A DNA stretch of 64,000 nt from assembly GCA_023511875.1 (NCBI GenBank), contig JAIMAQ010000011.1, positions 1 to 64,000 on the forward strand, written 5' to 3'. The notes beneath the pieces are model-generated. The model saw nothing but the letters and a program-made list of their open reading frames with translations, ran no database searches and was not told the origin of the DNA. This stretch comes from Thermoflavifilum sp. GTDB taxonomy: Bacteria; Bacteroidota; Bacteroidia; Chitinophagales; Chitinophagaceae. This document shows, piece by piece, positions 15,061 through 23,869 of the stretch (positions within the stretch are counted from its first letter, which is position 1; the number at the start of each line of letters is the position of its first letter). The translations under genes and the position numbers were made by a program.

Positions 15061-17850
15061 ATGTATAGGAAACCATATTGTTTAGTGGGTATTACATTTT
15101 TATTATCTATTGTATTATTCGGGGCAGGCTGCTCGGCCCAATCTGTTTCTCCCACGCATCTCCGCTGTGAGTATGTGGTCAATCCCTTAGCCGTGAATAC
15201 CACACATCCTCGATTGAGTTGGGAATTGAAAGCTACAGGCAGAGATGTAAGGCAGGTAGCTTATCGAATTATTGTGGCTAGCTCTCTAGAAAAATTGAAG
15301 CATCAAGAAGGAGATTTATGGGATACGAAGAAGGTCAACAGCAACCAAACCCTGAATATTGTATATGCTGGAAAGCCTTTACAAAGCCGGCAGACTTGCT
15401 ATTGGCAGGTGAAGGTCTGGACGAATGATGGACGAGAATCCAACTGGAGTACACCAGCTCAATGGAGCGAAGGATTATTACAACCTGCCGATTGGCAAGC
15501 AAAATGGATTGGCTTGGACACTTTCTTTAGCTGGGATCGCCCTCATGATGTGCATACCCGCTTGTCTGCTCGGTATTTTAGAAAAGAATTTACTCTACCT
15601 AAAACTATTCAATCTGCAAAGATCTATATCAGTGGATTAGGTATTTACCAGCTCTTTCTCAATGGCAAAAAAGTTGGTAAAGAAGAACTATCGCCCGATC
15701 CCACACAATATGATAAAAGAATATTTTATAACACATTTGATGTAAGCACTTTTCTACGGCCAGGGAAAAATGCTATCGGTGTAATTCTTGGTAATGGGCG
15801 TTTCTATGCCATGCGTTGGGGGAAATCAGGATTACCAGCTATTGCCCACTACGGTTATCCCAAGATGATCGTTCAATTAGAGATTACATATACCGATGGC
15901 AGCCGGCAAATCATTAAAAGTGATAACAGCTGGAAAGTAACTGCAGATGGGCCCATTCGCGCAAATAATGAATATGATGGGGAGATATACGATGCTACAA
16001 AAGAATTAACTGGCTGGGATCGAGTGGGATATGATGATCATCATTGGCTTACGGCTCAATATACCCAGCCGCCTTCTAATGATTTAGAAGCACAAATGGA
16101 TCCCCTGATCACCATGATGGATACGGTTAAACCTAAATCCATTTATCAAATAGCTCCTGGAAAATATGTCTTCGATATGGGGCAAAACATGGTGGGTTGG
16201 GTGGAAATTCATATTCCTCAGGGCAAAACAGGAGATACGGTTACCCTACGATTTGCCGAACGACTGAACCCTGATTCTACTTTGTATACGGCTAATCTGC
16301 GTTCGGCTGAAGCAACCGATCAATACATCATGAAAGCTGGGGCCCAGCATTGGCAACCGCATTTTACCTATCATGGATTCAGGTTTGTGGAATTAACCGG
16401 ATATCCTGGAAAACCTGATCTGTCGACACTTGTAGGCAAGGTGGTCTATGATGATCTGCCTATAACGGGTCATTTTGAATCGTCCAACACACTATTGAAT
16501 CAAATTTATCACAACGCTTTCTGGGGAATTAGGGGAAATTATCGTGGTATGCCTACCGATTGTCCACAACGCGATGAACGCATGGGGTGGTTGGGCGATC
16601 GGGCTGAAGGCTCATATGGAGAAAGCTTTATCTTCGATAATAATACTTTGTATGCTAAATGGCTGCAAGATATCCAAGATGCTCAACGTGAAGATGGAAG
16701 TATCCCTGATGTAGCCCCCACATATTGGAGGGTATATAGCGATAACATGACTTGGCCGGGTGCATACCCGATCATCACCCATATGCTTTATCATCAATTT
16801 GCCAACGAGCAACCTATTATTCAACATTATGCTTCCATCAAGAAATGGCTTCAATACATGCGCAGTAAATATTTGAAAGATGGAATCATGAGTAAGGATA
16901 CATATGGCGATTGGTGCATGCCGCCAGAAAACTTACATCTGATTCACTCAAAAGATCCTTCTCGAATCACACCGGGTGATTTATTGGCAACGGCTTTTTA
17001 TTATCATATCTTGAAACTCATGCAAAATTTTGCCGAGCTTCAACATTTTCAAAAAGACGCACAAGAATTTGCTCAGCAAGCCGATTCGGTGAAATGGGCT
17101 TTTAACCAGCATTTCCTCAATCGGCAAACCCATGAATATGCTAACAATACTGCTACTGCCAATATTTTCGCACTGGCTTTTCATTTAGCGCCCGACTCTA
17201 TCCGCCATGCAGTTTTCCAACATATCATTGATAAAACAGAAAATGATTTTGATGGGCATATTAGTGTTGGATTGGTAGGTGCTCAACAGTTCATGCGAAC
17301 GCTTACACGGAATGGACGAGCAGATCTGGCTTATCAAATTGCTACCAACACAACTTATCCAAGTTGGGGATACATGGTAGAAAATGGTGCTACCACCATA
17401 TGGGAGCTTTGGAATGGAAATACAGCCGATCCTGCTATGAATTCTGGAAATCATGTAATGCTGTTGGGCGACCTGGTGATTTGGATGTATGAAGATTTAG
17501 GAGGGATACGTAGCGATGATCAGTTGGTTGGATTCAAGAAAATCATTATGAAGCCGCATTTTGTTCGGGGATTGGATTGGGTGAAATCTAGTTATCAATC
17601 GGTATGTGGAGAAATCAAAAGTGCATGGAAAAAAGATAATCAGCAACTCATCTGGGATATCCAGATCCCTGCAAATACAATAGCTGAAGTGTATTTTCCT
17701 GTATCCTCTCCAACAGAAGTAGTTGAACGACATACAGCATTGGCGCAAGTCAAAGGTGTCCATCAGGTTAAGCAAGAAAATGGATACGTGATTGCAGAAA
17801 TAGGATCGGGTAATTATCATTTTGTGATGCAACATTATTCGACAAAATGA
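15061..17850 (+). CDS. GH78 alpha-L-rhamnosidase
   Basis: The 929-residue protein has the domain series of bacterial GH78 rhamnosidases: an N-terminal fibronectin-like domain (THPRLSWELKA), a galactose-binding-like domain (ISGLGIYQLFLNGKKVG), then an (alpha/alpha)6 barrel. The catalytic segment DCPQRDERMGWLGD lies near residues 499-512 and the second acidic segment GATTIWELWNG near 775-787. The N-terminus is hydrophobic and ends GAGCSAQ, so it is exported, possibly as a lipoprotein with a poor lipobox. ATG 15061 is preferred over the TTG 24 bases upstream because it gives a normal signal sequence. It is divergent from the GH28 gene. Confidence 0.92.
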   Translation: MYRKPYCLVGITFLLSIVLFGAGCSAQSVSPTHLRCEYVVNPLAVNTTHPRLSWELKATGRDVRQVAYRIIVASSLEKLKHQEGDLWDTKKVNSNQTLNIVYAGKPLQSRQTCYWQVKVWTNDGRESNWSTPAQWSEGLLQPADWQAKWIGLDTFFSWDRPHDVHTRLSARYFRKEFTLPKTIQSAKIYISGLGIYQLFLNGKKVGKEELSPDPTQYDKRIFYNTFDVSTFLRPGKNAIGVILGNGRFYAMRWGKSGLPAIAHYGYPKMIVQLEITYTDGSRQIIKSDNSWKVTADGPIRANNEYDGEIYDATKELTGWDRVGYDDHHWLTAQYTQPPSNDLEAQMDPLITMMDTVKPKSIYQIAPGKYVFDMGQNMVGWVEIHIPQGKTGDTVTLRFAERLNPDSTLYTANLRSAEATDQYIMKAGAQHWQPHFTYHGFRFVELTGYPGKPDLSTLVGKVVYDDLPITGHFESSNTLLNQIYHNAFWGIRGNYRGMPTDCPQRDERMGWLGDRAEGSYGESFIFDNNTLYAKWLQDIQDAQREDGSIPDVAPTYWRVYSDNMTWPGAYPIITHMLYHQFANEQPIIQHYASIKKWLQYMRSKYLKDGIMSKDTYGDWCMPPENLHLIHSKDPSRITPGDLLATAFYYHILKLMQNFAELQHFQKDAQEFAQQADSVKWAFNQHFLNRQTHEYANNTATANIFALAFHLAPDSIRHAVFQHIIDKTENDFDGHISVGLVGAQQFMRTLTRNGRADLAYQIATNTTYPSWGYMVENGATTIWELWNGNTADPAMNSGNHVMLLGDLVIWMYEDLGGIRSDDQLVGFKKIIMKPHFVRGLDWVKSSYQSVCGEIKSAWKKDNQQLIWDIQIPANTIAEVYFPVSSPTEVVERHTALAQVKGVHQVKQENGYVIAEIGSGNYHFVMQHYSTK

Positions 17851-17902
17851 TGAAAAGCAAACACCTAATTTGTGACTTCAAGTTTGTGTTTAAATCAGAT
17901 GA

Positions 17903-19054
17903 ATGATGAAGATGACATATGATCCTCGATATCCTTCAATAGAAGATTTACGCAAAAAAGCTCAAAAGAAAATTCCTGGATTTGCTTTTGATTATCTCGA
18001 TGGGGGATGTAATGAAGAAATAAACCTCAGAAAGAATACCGATGAAATTAGGCAAATTGAATTTAAGCCTAGATATATTCAGCCTTATTCAGGTGCTCAT
18101 TTACAGACAACTGTATTTGGGCAGACATATGAAGCACCTTTTGGTATTGCGCCCGTTGGCCTACAAGGATTGATTTGGCCCGATGCTCCACGTATTTTAG
18201 CGAAGGCTGCATATGAGCATCATATACCTTTTGTATTAAGCACTGTGAGTACGGCTACCATAGAGGAGATTGCAGAGATTACAGAAGGGGAGGCATGGTT
18301 TCAATTATATCATCCCGCTGAAGAACAACTTCGCAATCAATTGCTTAAACGTGCTGCAGATGCAGGTTATAAAGTACTGGTTATTCTTGCTGATGTCCCT
18401 ACATTTGGATATAGAAACAAAGAAATAGAGAATGGATTATCTATACCGCCTCGTATGACTTGGCGCAACGTCCGACAAATAATGGCTCGCCCAAGTTGGG
18501 GTATTCACACTTTATTGCATGGTCAACCTAAATTTAAAACTATGTTGCCCTATATTCCTAAGGGACTTAATATGCATCACTTAGGATTGTTTATGAATAG
18601 CACATTTGATGGCCGACTTCATGAAGATCGATTGAAAATGCTGAGGGATATATGGAAAGATAAACTTGTCATTAAAGGTATAGCCCATGAGGCAGATGTA
18701 GAAAAATGTATACAAATAGGCTTGGATGGAATTATTGTGTCTAATCATGGAGGAAGGCAATTAGATGCAGGACCTTCTGCAATTAAAACCTTACAATATC
18801 TTGCTCCTATTTGTAAAAAACGTATTACCATTATGATGGACAGTGGATTGCGTTCTGGCCCTGATATTGCAAGGGCTTTGGCTTGTGGTGCTGAGTTTGT
18901 TTTTCTAGGGAGATCATTTATGTATGGCGTTGCAGCATTAGGCAAACGTGGAGGAACACATACTATTACAATTCTAAAACGTCAGCTACAGCAAGTGATA
19001 GAGCAGATTGGATGTGAATATGTATATCAACTTCCTGATTTCGTTTTGAAATAA
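17903..19054 (+). CDS. FMN-dependent alpha-hydroxy-acid dehydrogenase (lactate type)
   Basis: This 383-residue TIM-barrel flavoprotein belongs to the family of L-lactate dehydrogenase LldD, glycolate oxidase and flavocytochrome b2. It shows FDYLDGGCNEE near the N-terminus, the FMN-binding PFGIAPVGLQGL, and the catalytic SNHGGRQLDAGPSA with the proton-abstracting histidine. It probably oxidises L-lactate to pyruvate, passing electrons to the respiratory chain. The gene follows the GH78 rhamnosidase by 52 bases. Because L-rhamnose breakdown yields lactaldehyde and then L-lactate, it fits as a late step of rhamnose use. That role is inferred. Confidence 0.85.
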   Translation: MMKMTYDPRYPSIEDLRKKAQKKIPGFAFDYLDGGCNEEINLRKNTDEIRQIEFKPRYIQPYSGAHLQTTVFGQTYEAPFGIAPVGLQGLIWPDAPRILAKAAYEHHIPFVLSTVSTATIEEIAEITEGEAWFQLYHPAEEQLRNQLLKRAADAGYKVLVILADVPTFGYRNKEIENGLSIPPRMTWRNVRQIMARPSWGIHTLLHGQPKFKTMLPYIPKGLNMHHLGLFMNSTFDGRLHEDRLKMLRDIWKDKLVIKGIAHEADVEKCIQIGLDGIIVSNHGGRQLDAGPSAIKTLQYLAPICKKRITIMMDSGLRSGPDIARALACGAEFVFLGRSFMYGVAALGKRGGTHTITILKRQLQQVIEQIGCEYVYQLPDFVLK

Positions 19055-19252
19055 ACACACGAAATTTTTTTATAACAACTTACTATTGAAATTATCCCCC
19101 ACTTACTTATTCATTTTAGATTTTATGCTTACTGATCATGATTTTGTATCCACTCAGCGCGGTATTAAAGAAAAAATAATTGAACACATTTATTTTTTTG
19201 TTTCCTGTGTTCAAATGGTATATTGTTTCTCCATATGAAGAAGTAGATATCT

Positions 19253-19567
19253 TTACTCCATGTAAAACATCTCTTTTAATGGGGTAGTGATGGGGGAATG
19301 ATCGGAGTGTGAAGGCATGATGTCCGACATGTATTTCCACCACTTTTGCATGATTGGGTGTTGAGATAATGCAGCATATTGGGCTTCATCTTCTATTTCT
19401 AGCTACGCAAATAAAACATGATTATCCTCATCCAGGTAAATAGCATAATGATGAATGCCCGCCGATTTCAATATTGCTTTTAATTCAGGCCAAATAGCAT
19501 CATGTCTTTTTTTATATTCTTCTTCATAGCCTGGGTATAACTGCATTTTGAATGCCAATCGTTTCAT
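19253..19567 (-). pseudogene. rhaM: L-rhamnose mutarotase, broken by an amber codon
   Basis: Read straight through, the frame encodes 104 codons in the style of RhaM, which interconverts the alpha and beta anomers of L-rhamnose. It begins [18 protein letters not shown], continues [13 protein letters not shown] and [16 protein letters not shown], and ends WWKYMSDIMP with a final FYME. Codon 55 (19403-19405) is TAG, at a place where the family usually has an aromatic or other residue in LFAxxEIE. One base change from TAC, TAT or TGG would explain it. The rest of the frame is intact, so the lesion is recent, a read error, or tolerated. It starts 4 bases after the rhaT stop. Confidence 0.85.
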
Positions 19568-19570
19568 CAC

Positions 19571-20644
19571 TTATGGTTTAATAGCATTACCTATTCCTAC
19601 CAACATAATAGCGATGAAGATGCTAATAATTCCCGCTATGATGGTGCGCAATGTTTTTTGGCTTACGCCTTTCCATTCTTTCAATACCAAACCCCAAATA
19701 TTTGCAGTGAGGATAATGAAGGCCATATGCAAGATCCATGAGCTGGCTCCGTTGCCCAATTTGCTTTCGCCCATGCCATAGAAAAAGAATTGTAAGAACC
19801 AAGTGGTACCAGCTAATGCAGCAAATACATAATTATTAGCGAGAGGTGTTTGGGTGTTGATATAATCACTAAACGTATGATTCTTGATGTGTAAGATGAT
19901 ACACCAAATAAAATTAGTAGTCAATCCGCCCCAGAGTAAGACGATATAGGTAACGTTGTTTTGAAATAAGGGATTAGTGCCCATTTGCACGGCTCGTTGA
20001 GCCATAGGAGTGCCGGCTTCGATGCCATAATTAAAACAAGCGCTCAATACACCCGATATAATGGCCACAATCAATCCCTTACCGATGCTAAATTCTTCTT
20101 TATTATTCGAAGATAATTCATCTACTGGTGCATGCCCCTTAAAATCTTTTTCTTTCATCAATCCAGCTTTTCCACTGAGATAAATTCCTATGATGCATAT
20201 GAGCACCCCGGCCAGCACAAAATGTCCCCAGGTATTGTCTAGTAACATTGTGAAAGTGACTTTATCATCGTGAGGAAAAAAGTCGTAATACACAGAAGGC
20301 AGCAGCGCTCCGAAAGTGGCTGTGAGTCCTAAGATCACAGAGTTGCCCAACGACATGCCCAGGTATCTAACGCCCAGTCCATAGGTGAGTCCACCTATAC
20401 CCCACAGCACGCCCATGAGATAAGTCCAGAACTTAGTACTAGCCGATGCTTCGCGGATAATTTCTCCAAAATGGGGAACGGTGAGCCAGGCCGCTAATGT
20501 GGGGATGATAAGCCAGGAAAAAAATCCGCCAATAAGCCAATAATTTTCCCATGCCCATTTTTTAACTTTTTTGAATGGCATATAAAAACTACCCGATGCG
20601 AAGCCTCCGATAAAATGCAGAATAACGCCGAAAATAACTTGCAT
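19571..20644 (-). CDS. rhaT: L-rhamnose/proton symporter
   Basis: The 357-residue inner-membrane protein has about ten transmembrane segments and the RhaT opening FGVILHFIGGFASGSFYMPF, followed by WAWENYWLIGGFFSWLIIP. RhaT imports L-rhamnose with a proton. It is followed after 3 bases by the rhaM frame, so the two form one unit, and it faces the lactate-type dehydrogenase. Together with the rhamnosidases this makes a path for releasing and importing rhamnose. The isomerase, kinase and aldolase genes are not in the window. Its leader contains a strong terminator-like hairpin. Confidence 0.93.
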   Translation of the reverse strand: MQVIFGVILHFIGGFASGSFYMPFKKVKKWAWENYWLIGGFFSWLIIPTLAAWLTVPHFGEIIREASASTKFWTYLMGVLWGIGGLTYGLGVRYLGMSLGNSVILGLTATFGALLPSVYYDFFPHDDKVTFTMLLDNTWGHFVLAGVLICIIGIYLSGKAGLMKEKDFKGHAPVDELSSNNKEEFSIGKGLIVAIISGVLSACFNYGIEAGTPMAQRAVQMGTNPLFQNNVTYIVLLWGGLTTNFIWCIILHIKNHTFSDYINTQTPLANNYVFAALAGTTWFLQFFFYGMGESKLGNGASSWILHMAFIILTANIWGLVLKEWKGVSQKTLRTIIAGIISIFIAIMLVGIGNAIKP

Positions 20645-20716
20645 ACATGTTTTTTTTTCAACAAGGTTTTATCCTAGAAAAATAAAAGAAAATCGCATCA
20701 TGAGTTGTTGTATTTT

Positions 20717-20748
20717 AAAAAAAGCTCCGGTAAAGAATTAACCGGAGC
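20717..20748 (-). terminator. Intrinsic terminator in the rhaT leader (attenuator or sRNA end)
   Basis: On the minus strand GCTCCGGT and ACCGGAGC form an 8-base GC-rich stem around a 9-base loop (20724-20748), followed directly by seven Ts (20717-20723). This is a textbook intrinsic terminator. It points towards rhaT, whose ATG lies about 70 bases further on, and no minus-strand gene lies upstream of it. It therefore ends either a short untranslated RNA or an attenuated rhaT leader. Confidence 0.7.
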
Positions 20749-20880
20749 GGATTATTTGATGAACTCATTTACCCATAAACCAGATTTCTATACTTGTATC
20801 CAGGCTGAAAGGTATACAGATTTGTAACATCAACTATCCTGTAGTATCCTGTTGATAGTTGCTGTTCAACTGGCTATGTT
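20749..20880 (-). ncRNA. Candidate leader RNA or small RNA upstream of rhaT
   Basis: Between the divergent DUF3467 gene and the terminator at 20717-20748 there is no open frame, but the minus strand can fold. CAACTATC and GATAGTTG (20831-20838 and 20854-20861) form an 8-base stem. ATGAGTT just before the terminator can pair with AACTCAT just after it, enclosing the terminator. A near-consensus -7 box, TACCTTTC, lies around 20807-20814. Boundaries and class are unknown, and it matches no RNA family that I can recognise. Confidence 0.35.
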
Positions 20881-20896
20881 AGCAATCTAGTGTTGA

Positions 20897-20928
20897 TTTG
20901 CCTGTGCGTTTAGTATTTTTTACCTTTG
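20897..20928 (+). promoter_or_regulatory. Promoter of the DUF3467 gene
   Basis: TTTG at 20897-20900 and TACCTTTG at 20921-20928 match the Bacteroidota -33 and -7 boxes with a 20-base spacer. The predicted start of transcription lies about 20 bases before ATG 20952. This argues against the longer frame beginning at 20898. Confidence 0.65.
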
Positions 20929-20951
20929 TGGCACAAGAAACACGATTTCAC

Positions 20952-21266
20952 ATGAGTCAGCCAACAGAAAATCAGAATCAGCTCAACATTGAACTCAGTG
21001 AAGAGATGGCCGAGGGCATTTATGCTAATTTAGCCATCATCACGCATTCCAATGCCGAATTTGTATTAGACTTCATTACTGTGATGCCGGGCATGCCCAA
21101 AGCTCGGGTTAAGTCGCGCATCATTGTGACTCCCCAGCATGCCAAACGCCTGTTGAAAGCTTTGGCAGATAATATCAAAAAATATGAAGCCGTTCATGGT
21201 ACCATTCAAGATCAGGATCCAGTAACGATTCCGATGAATTTTGGGGGGCCTGCTGCTCAGGCTTAA
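20952..21266 (+). CDS. DUF3467 domain protein
   Basis: The 104-residue cytoplasmic protein matches the small DUF3467 family. It has ELSEEMAEGIYANLAIITHSNAEFVLDF, read in pieces around residues 12-40, then TPQHAKRLLKALADNIKKYE. The family is widespread in Bacteroidota and has no established function. The ATG at 20952 follows a good promoter at 20897-20928. It is followed by the Ldh-family gene after 31 bases, probably in one transcript. No catalytic motif is visible. Confidence 0.85.
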   Translation: MSQPTENQNQLNIELSEEMAEGIYANLAIITHSNAEFVLDFITVMPGMPKARVKSRIIVTPQHAKRLLKALADNIKKYEAVHGTIQDQDPVTIPMNFGGPAAQA

Positions 21267-21297
21267 ACAGCATGTGATCTTTGTTTCCGCTATTTCC

Positions 21298-22410
21298 ATG
21301 GAAGAATTGTTTGCACCAGAATCCCTGCTTGCCTTTACAAGAGCCATTTTTCAACGCATGGGTTATGCCTATGATGCTGCATTGCTAGCAGCCGAAGTGT
21401 TGCTCAAAGCCGATTTGAGGGGCATTGATTCGCATGGGTTGGCACGATTGCCGGGATATATCAGGCTTTGGGAAGCCGGTCGCATTCGTGTAGATGCTCA
21501 TCCACAGGTGGTGCACGAAACGCCTTCCACGGCTTTGGTCGATGGCCATCAAGGGTTGGGATTGTTGGTAGCGCCTTTTGCCATGCGTATTGCTATGCGC
21601 AAGGCTCAAGAAGTAGGTTCGGGATGGGTAGCCGTGAAAAATTCCAATCATTTTGGCATAGCGGGTTATCATGCCATGATGGCGCTTGAAGCCGAGATGA
21701 TAGGCATAGCTTTAACCAATGCTAGTCCGCTCGTTGCGCCTACCTTCTCTGTCGAACGCATGCTGGGTACCAATCCCATAGCGGTAGCTATTCCTGCTGG
21801 AGATGAGCCTCCTGTAGTCATCGATATGGCTACTGCTGCAGCTGCCAATGGGAAGTTAGAAATTTTACAACGCAAAGGGCTTGAGGCGCCTGAAGGGTGG
21901 ATACAAGATGCTATGGGTAGATCCACGAGCAATCCGTTTGCCTTGCAAGAGGGGGGTGCCTTGTTGCCATTAGGGAGCCGAGTAGAGACCAGTAGCCATA
22001 AGGGATATTGCTTGGCTGCTTTAGTCGATTTGCTTTCGGGGGTATTGCCTGGAGCGGGTTTTGGCCCTTGGGTGCCGCCGTTTGTACATTTTCTTCCCTT
22101 GCCACAAGATGCACCAGAAGGTGCTATGGGCATTGGGCATTTTTTTGGGGCATTGCGGGTTGATGCTTTTCGACCAACGGATGCGTTTAAGCAGCATATG
22201 GATAGATGGATTAGGCGTTTTCGGGCTGCACGACCTATCGATTCCCAACAACCTGTAAAGATTCCAGGGGATCCTGAACGAGAGGCAGAGATGCAACGGC
22301 AGCGAGAAGGCATACCTTTGCATCATCGAGTGGTGAAGGCATTACGAGAGCTTTCCGATCGCTTTGCTGTTCCCTTTCCTGAACCTTTATCTTTAAAACA
22401 TGGAGAATAA
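21298..22410 (+). CDS. Ldh family oxidoreductase (malate/L-lactate dehydrogenase-like)
   Basis: This 370-residue protein belongs to the NAD(P)-dependent malate/sulfolactate/L-lactate dehydrogenase type-2 family, distinct from classical Rossmann-fold LDH. Recognisable segments are KADLRGIDSHGLARLPGY, VAVKNSNHFGIAGYHAM, MLGTNPIAVAIPAG, VIDMATAAAANGK and SSHKGYCLAALVDLLSG. The substrate could be malate, 2-oxoglutarate-type acids or ureidoglycolate and cannot be decided here. ATG 21298 is chosen; an in-frame TTG at 21241 would overlap the previous gene by 26 bases. Confidence 0.85.
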   Translation: MEELFAPESLLAFTRAIFQRMGYAYDAALLAAEVLLKADLRGIDSHGLARLPGYIRLWEAGRIRVDAHPQVVHETPSTALVDGHQGLGLLVAPFAMRIAMRKAQEVGSGWVAVKNSNHFGIAGYHAMMALEAEMIGIALTNASPLVAPTFSVERMLGTNPIAVAIPAGDEPPVVIDMATAAAANGKLEILQRKGLEAPEGWIQDAMGRSTSNPFALQEGGALLPLGSRVETSSHKGYCLAALVDLLSGVLPGAGFGPWVPPFVHFLPLPQDAPEGAMGIGHFFGALRVDAFRPTDAFKQHMDRWIRRFRAARPIDSQQPVKIPGDPEREAEMQRQREGIPLHHRVVKALRELSDRFAVPFPEPLSLKHGE

Positions 22411-22439
22411 TCATCATCAATAAAAAATCTACATGCACC

Positions 22440-23762
22440 ATGAAGATCATGAAATTTGGTGGCACCTCGGTTGGTAAGCCTGAACGTATGCAGGCTGTAG
22501 CTCAATTGGTATTAGCAGAGCCAGAAGACAAAATTGTTGTATTATCTGCATTATCGGGTACAACCAACACCCTCGTGCAAATTAGCAAGGCCTTGGCCGA
22601 TGGGCATCGCGAGCAGGCCAAGCAGATTATCGATGATTTGCGAAAACATTATGATGCTTTTTGTGATGGATTGTTGCAAACAGCTGAAGCCCGAACAAAA
22701 GCAAGAGATATTGTCAATCATCATTTTGAATTTTTAGAAATCATTTTAAAAATTTCATTTAGTGAAGCACTCGAGCGCGATATTCTGGCTCAGGGGGAAT
22801 TGCTTTCTACTCAACTTTTTTGTACGTATCTAGAAGAGATTCATGTGCCAGTGGTATTACTTCCTGCATTGGAATTTATGTATATCGATGAATATCATGA
22901 GCCTGTGCTGAATAAGATCAAGAGCAAACTCATAGCTTTACTTCAACAATATCCCAATCAGCATTTATTTGTTACGCAAGGATATATTTGCCGCAATGCA
23001 CGTGGAGAAGTAGATAACCTCAAACGAGGTGGCAGCGACTATACGGCATCGCTCATTGGAGCAGCAGTTAATGCATCGGAAATACAGATCTGGACTGATA
23101 TTGACGGGATGCATAATAATGATCCACGTGTTGTGAAGAAAACATTTCCTATAGAACGGCTTTCGTTTGACGAGGCCGCAGAGTTAGCTTATTTTGGCGC
23201 CAAGATTTTACATCCTGCTTCAATTTGGCCAGCCCAGTTTTTCAATATTCCCGTGCGCCTGCTCAATACCATGCAACCAGAAGCCAAGGGCACTCTAATC
23301 ACCGATCAAGCATCGGGTGAAGGTGTGAAAGCCGTAGCAGCAAAAGATGGGATCACGGCTATTAAAATTAAATCGAGTCGCATGTTATTGGCCTATGGCT
23401 TCTTACGAAAGGTGTTTGAAGTATTTGAAAAATATCGTACGCCTATCGATATGATCACCACATCGGAAGTAGCGGTTTCACTAACCATTGATCAGATTGT
23501 GCATCTAGCAGATATTCAACGAGAGTTAGAAGTTTACGGTAGTGTGGAAGTAGAGCATGATCAAACCATTATTGCTATTGTAGGCAATGAAATTGTTTCT
23601 CAAAAAGCAATTTTAAAGAATATGTTTACTGCACTTGAGCCTATACCTTTGCGGATGATTTCTTATGGAGGCAGCCGGCACAACGTATCGTTGCTCATTC
23701 ACAGTAGCTATAAAGAACAAGCTTTGCAAGCACTAAATAAGGGGCTATTTGGATTGGCATAA
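22440..23762 (+). CDS. lysC: Aspartate kinase
   Basis: The enzyme phosphorylates aspartate, the first step towards lysine, threonine, methionine and diaminopimelate. The 440-residue protein starts MKIMKFGGTSVG, with the family KFGGTSV motif at 5-11. It has the RGGSDYTASLIGAA nucleotide-binding segment and ends in two ACT regulatory domains (from about residue 300), so feedback control by amino acids is likely. No homoserine dehydrogenase domain is attached. It sits 29 bases after the Ldh-family gene. Confidence 0.95.
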   Translation: MKIMKFGGTSVGKPERMQAVAQLVLAEPEDKIVVLSALSGTTNTLVQISKALADGHREQAKQIIDDLRKHYDAFCDGLLQTAEARTKARDIVNHHFEFLEIILKISFSEALERDILAQGELLSTQLFCTYLEEIHVPVVLLPALEFMYIDEYHEPVLNKIKSKLIALLQQYPNQHLFVTQGYICRNARGEVDNLKRGGSDYTASLIGAAVNASEIQIWTDIDGMHNNDPRVVKKTFPIERLSFDEAAELAYFGAKILHPASIWPAQFFNIPVRLLNTMQPEAKGTLITDQASGEGVKAVAAKDGITAIKIKSSRMLLAYGFLRKVFEVFEKYRTPIDMITTSEVAVSLTIDQIVHLADIQRELEVYGSVEVEHDQTIIAIVGNEIVSQKAILKNMFTALEPIPLRMISYGGSRHNVSLLIHSSYKEQALQALNKGLFGLA

Positions 23763-23869
23763 TTTTTTTGATCTAAAGGAACATGCAGGTATATTGAAGC
23801 GAGTCCAATATTTATCTTAAGAATTTCTATCTTGCCAGTTCATTGTATCTAATCATAAAACTTTTTTGT

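Noticed and set aside
19116-19343. A 75-codon minus-strand frame downstream of rhaT
   Set aside because: It is out of frame with rhaM, overlaps its 3' part, and has no recognisable features.
21669-22313. Long antisense open frame of 214 codons inside the Ldh-family gene
   Set aside because: It lies wholly within a well-supported gene on the other strand. Its composition (proline, serine and arginine rich) reflects the complementary codons, and no domain is visible.
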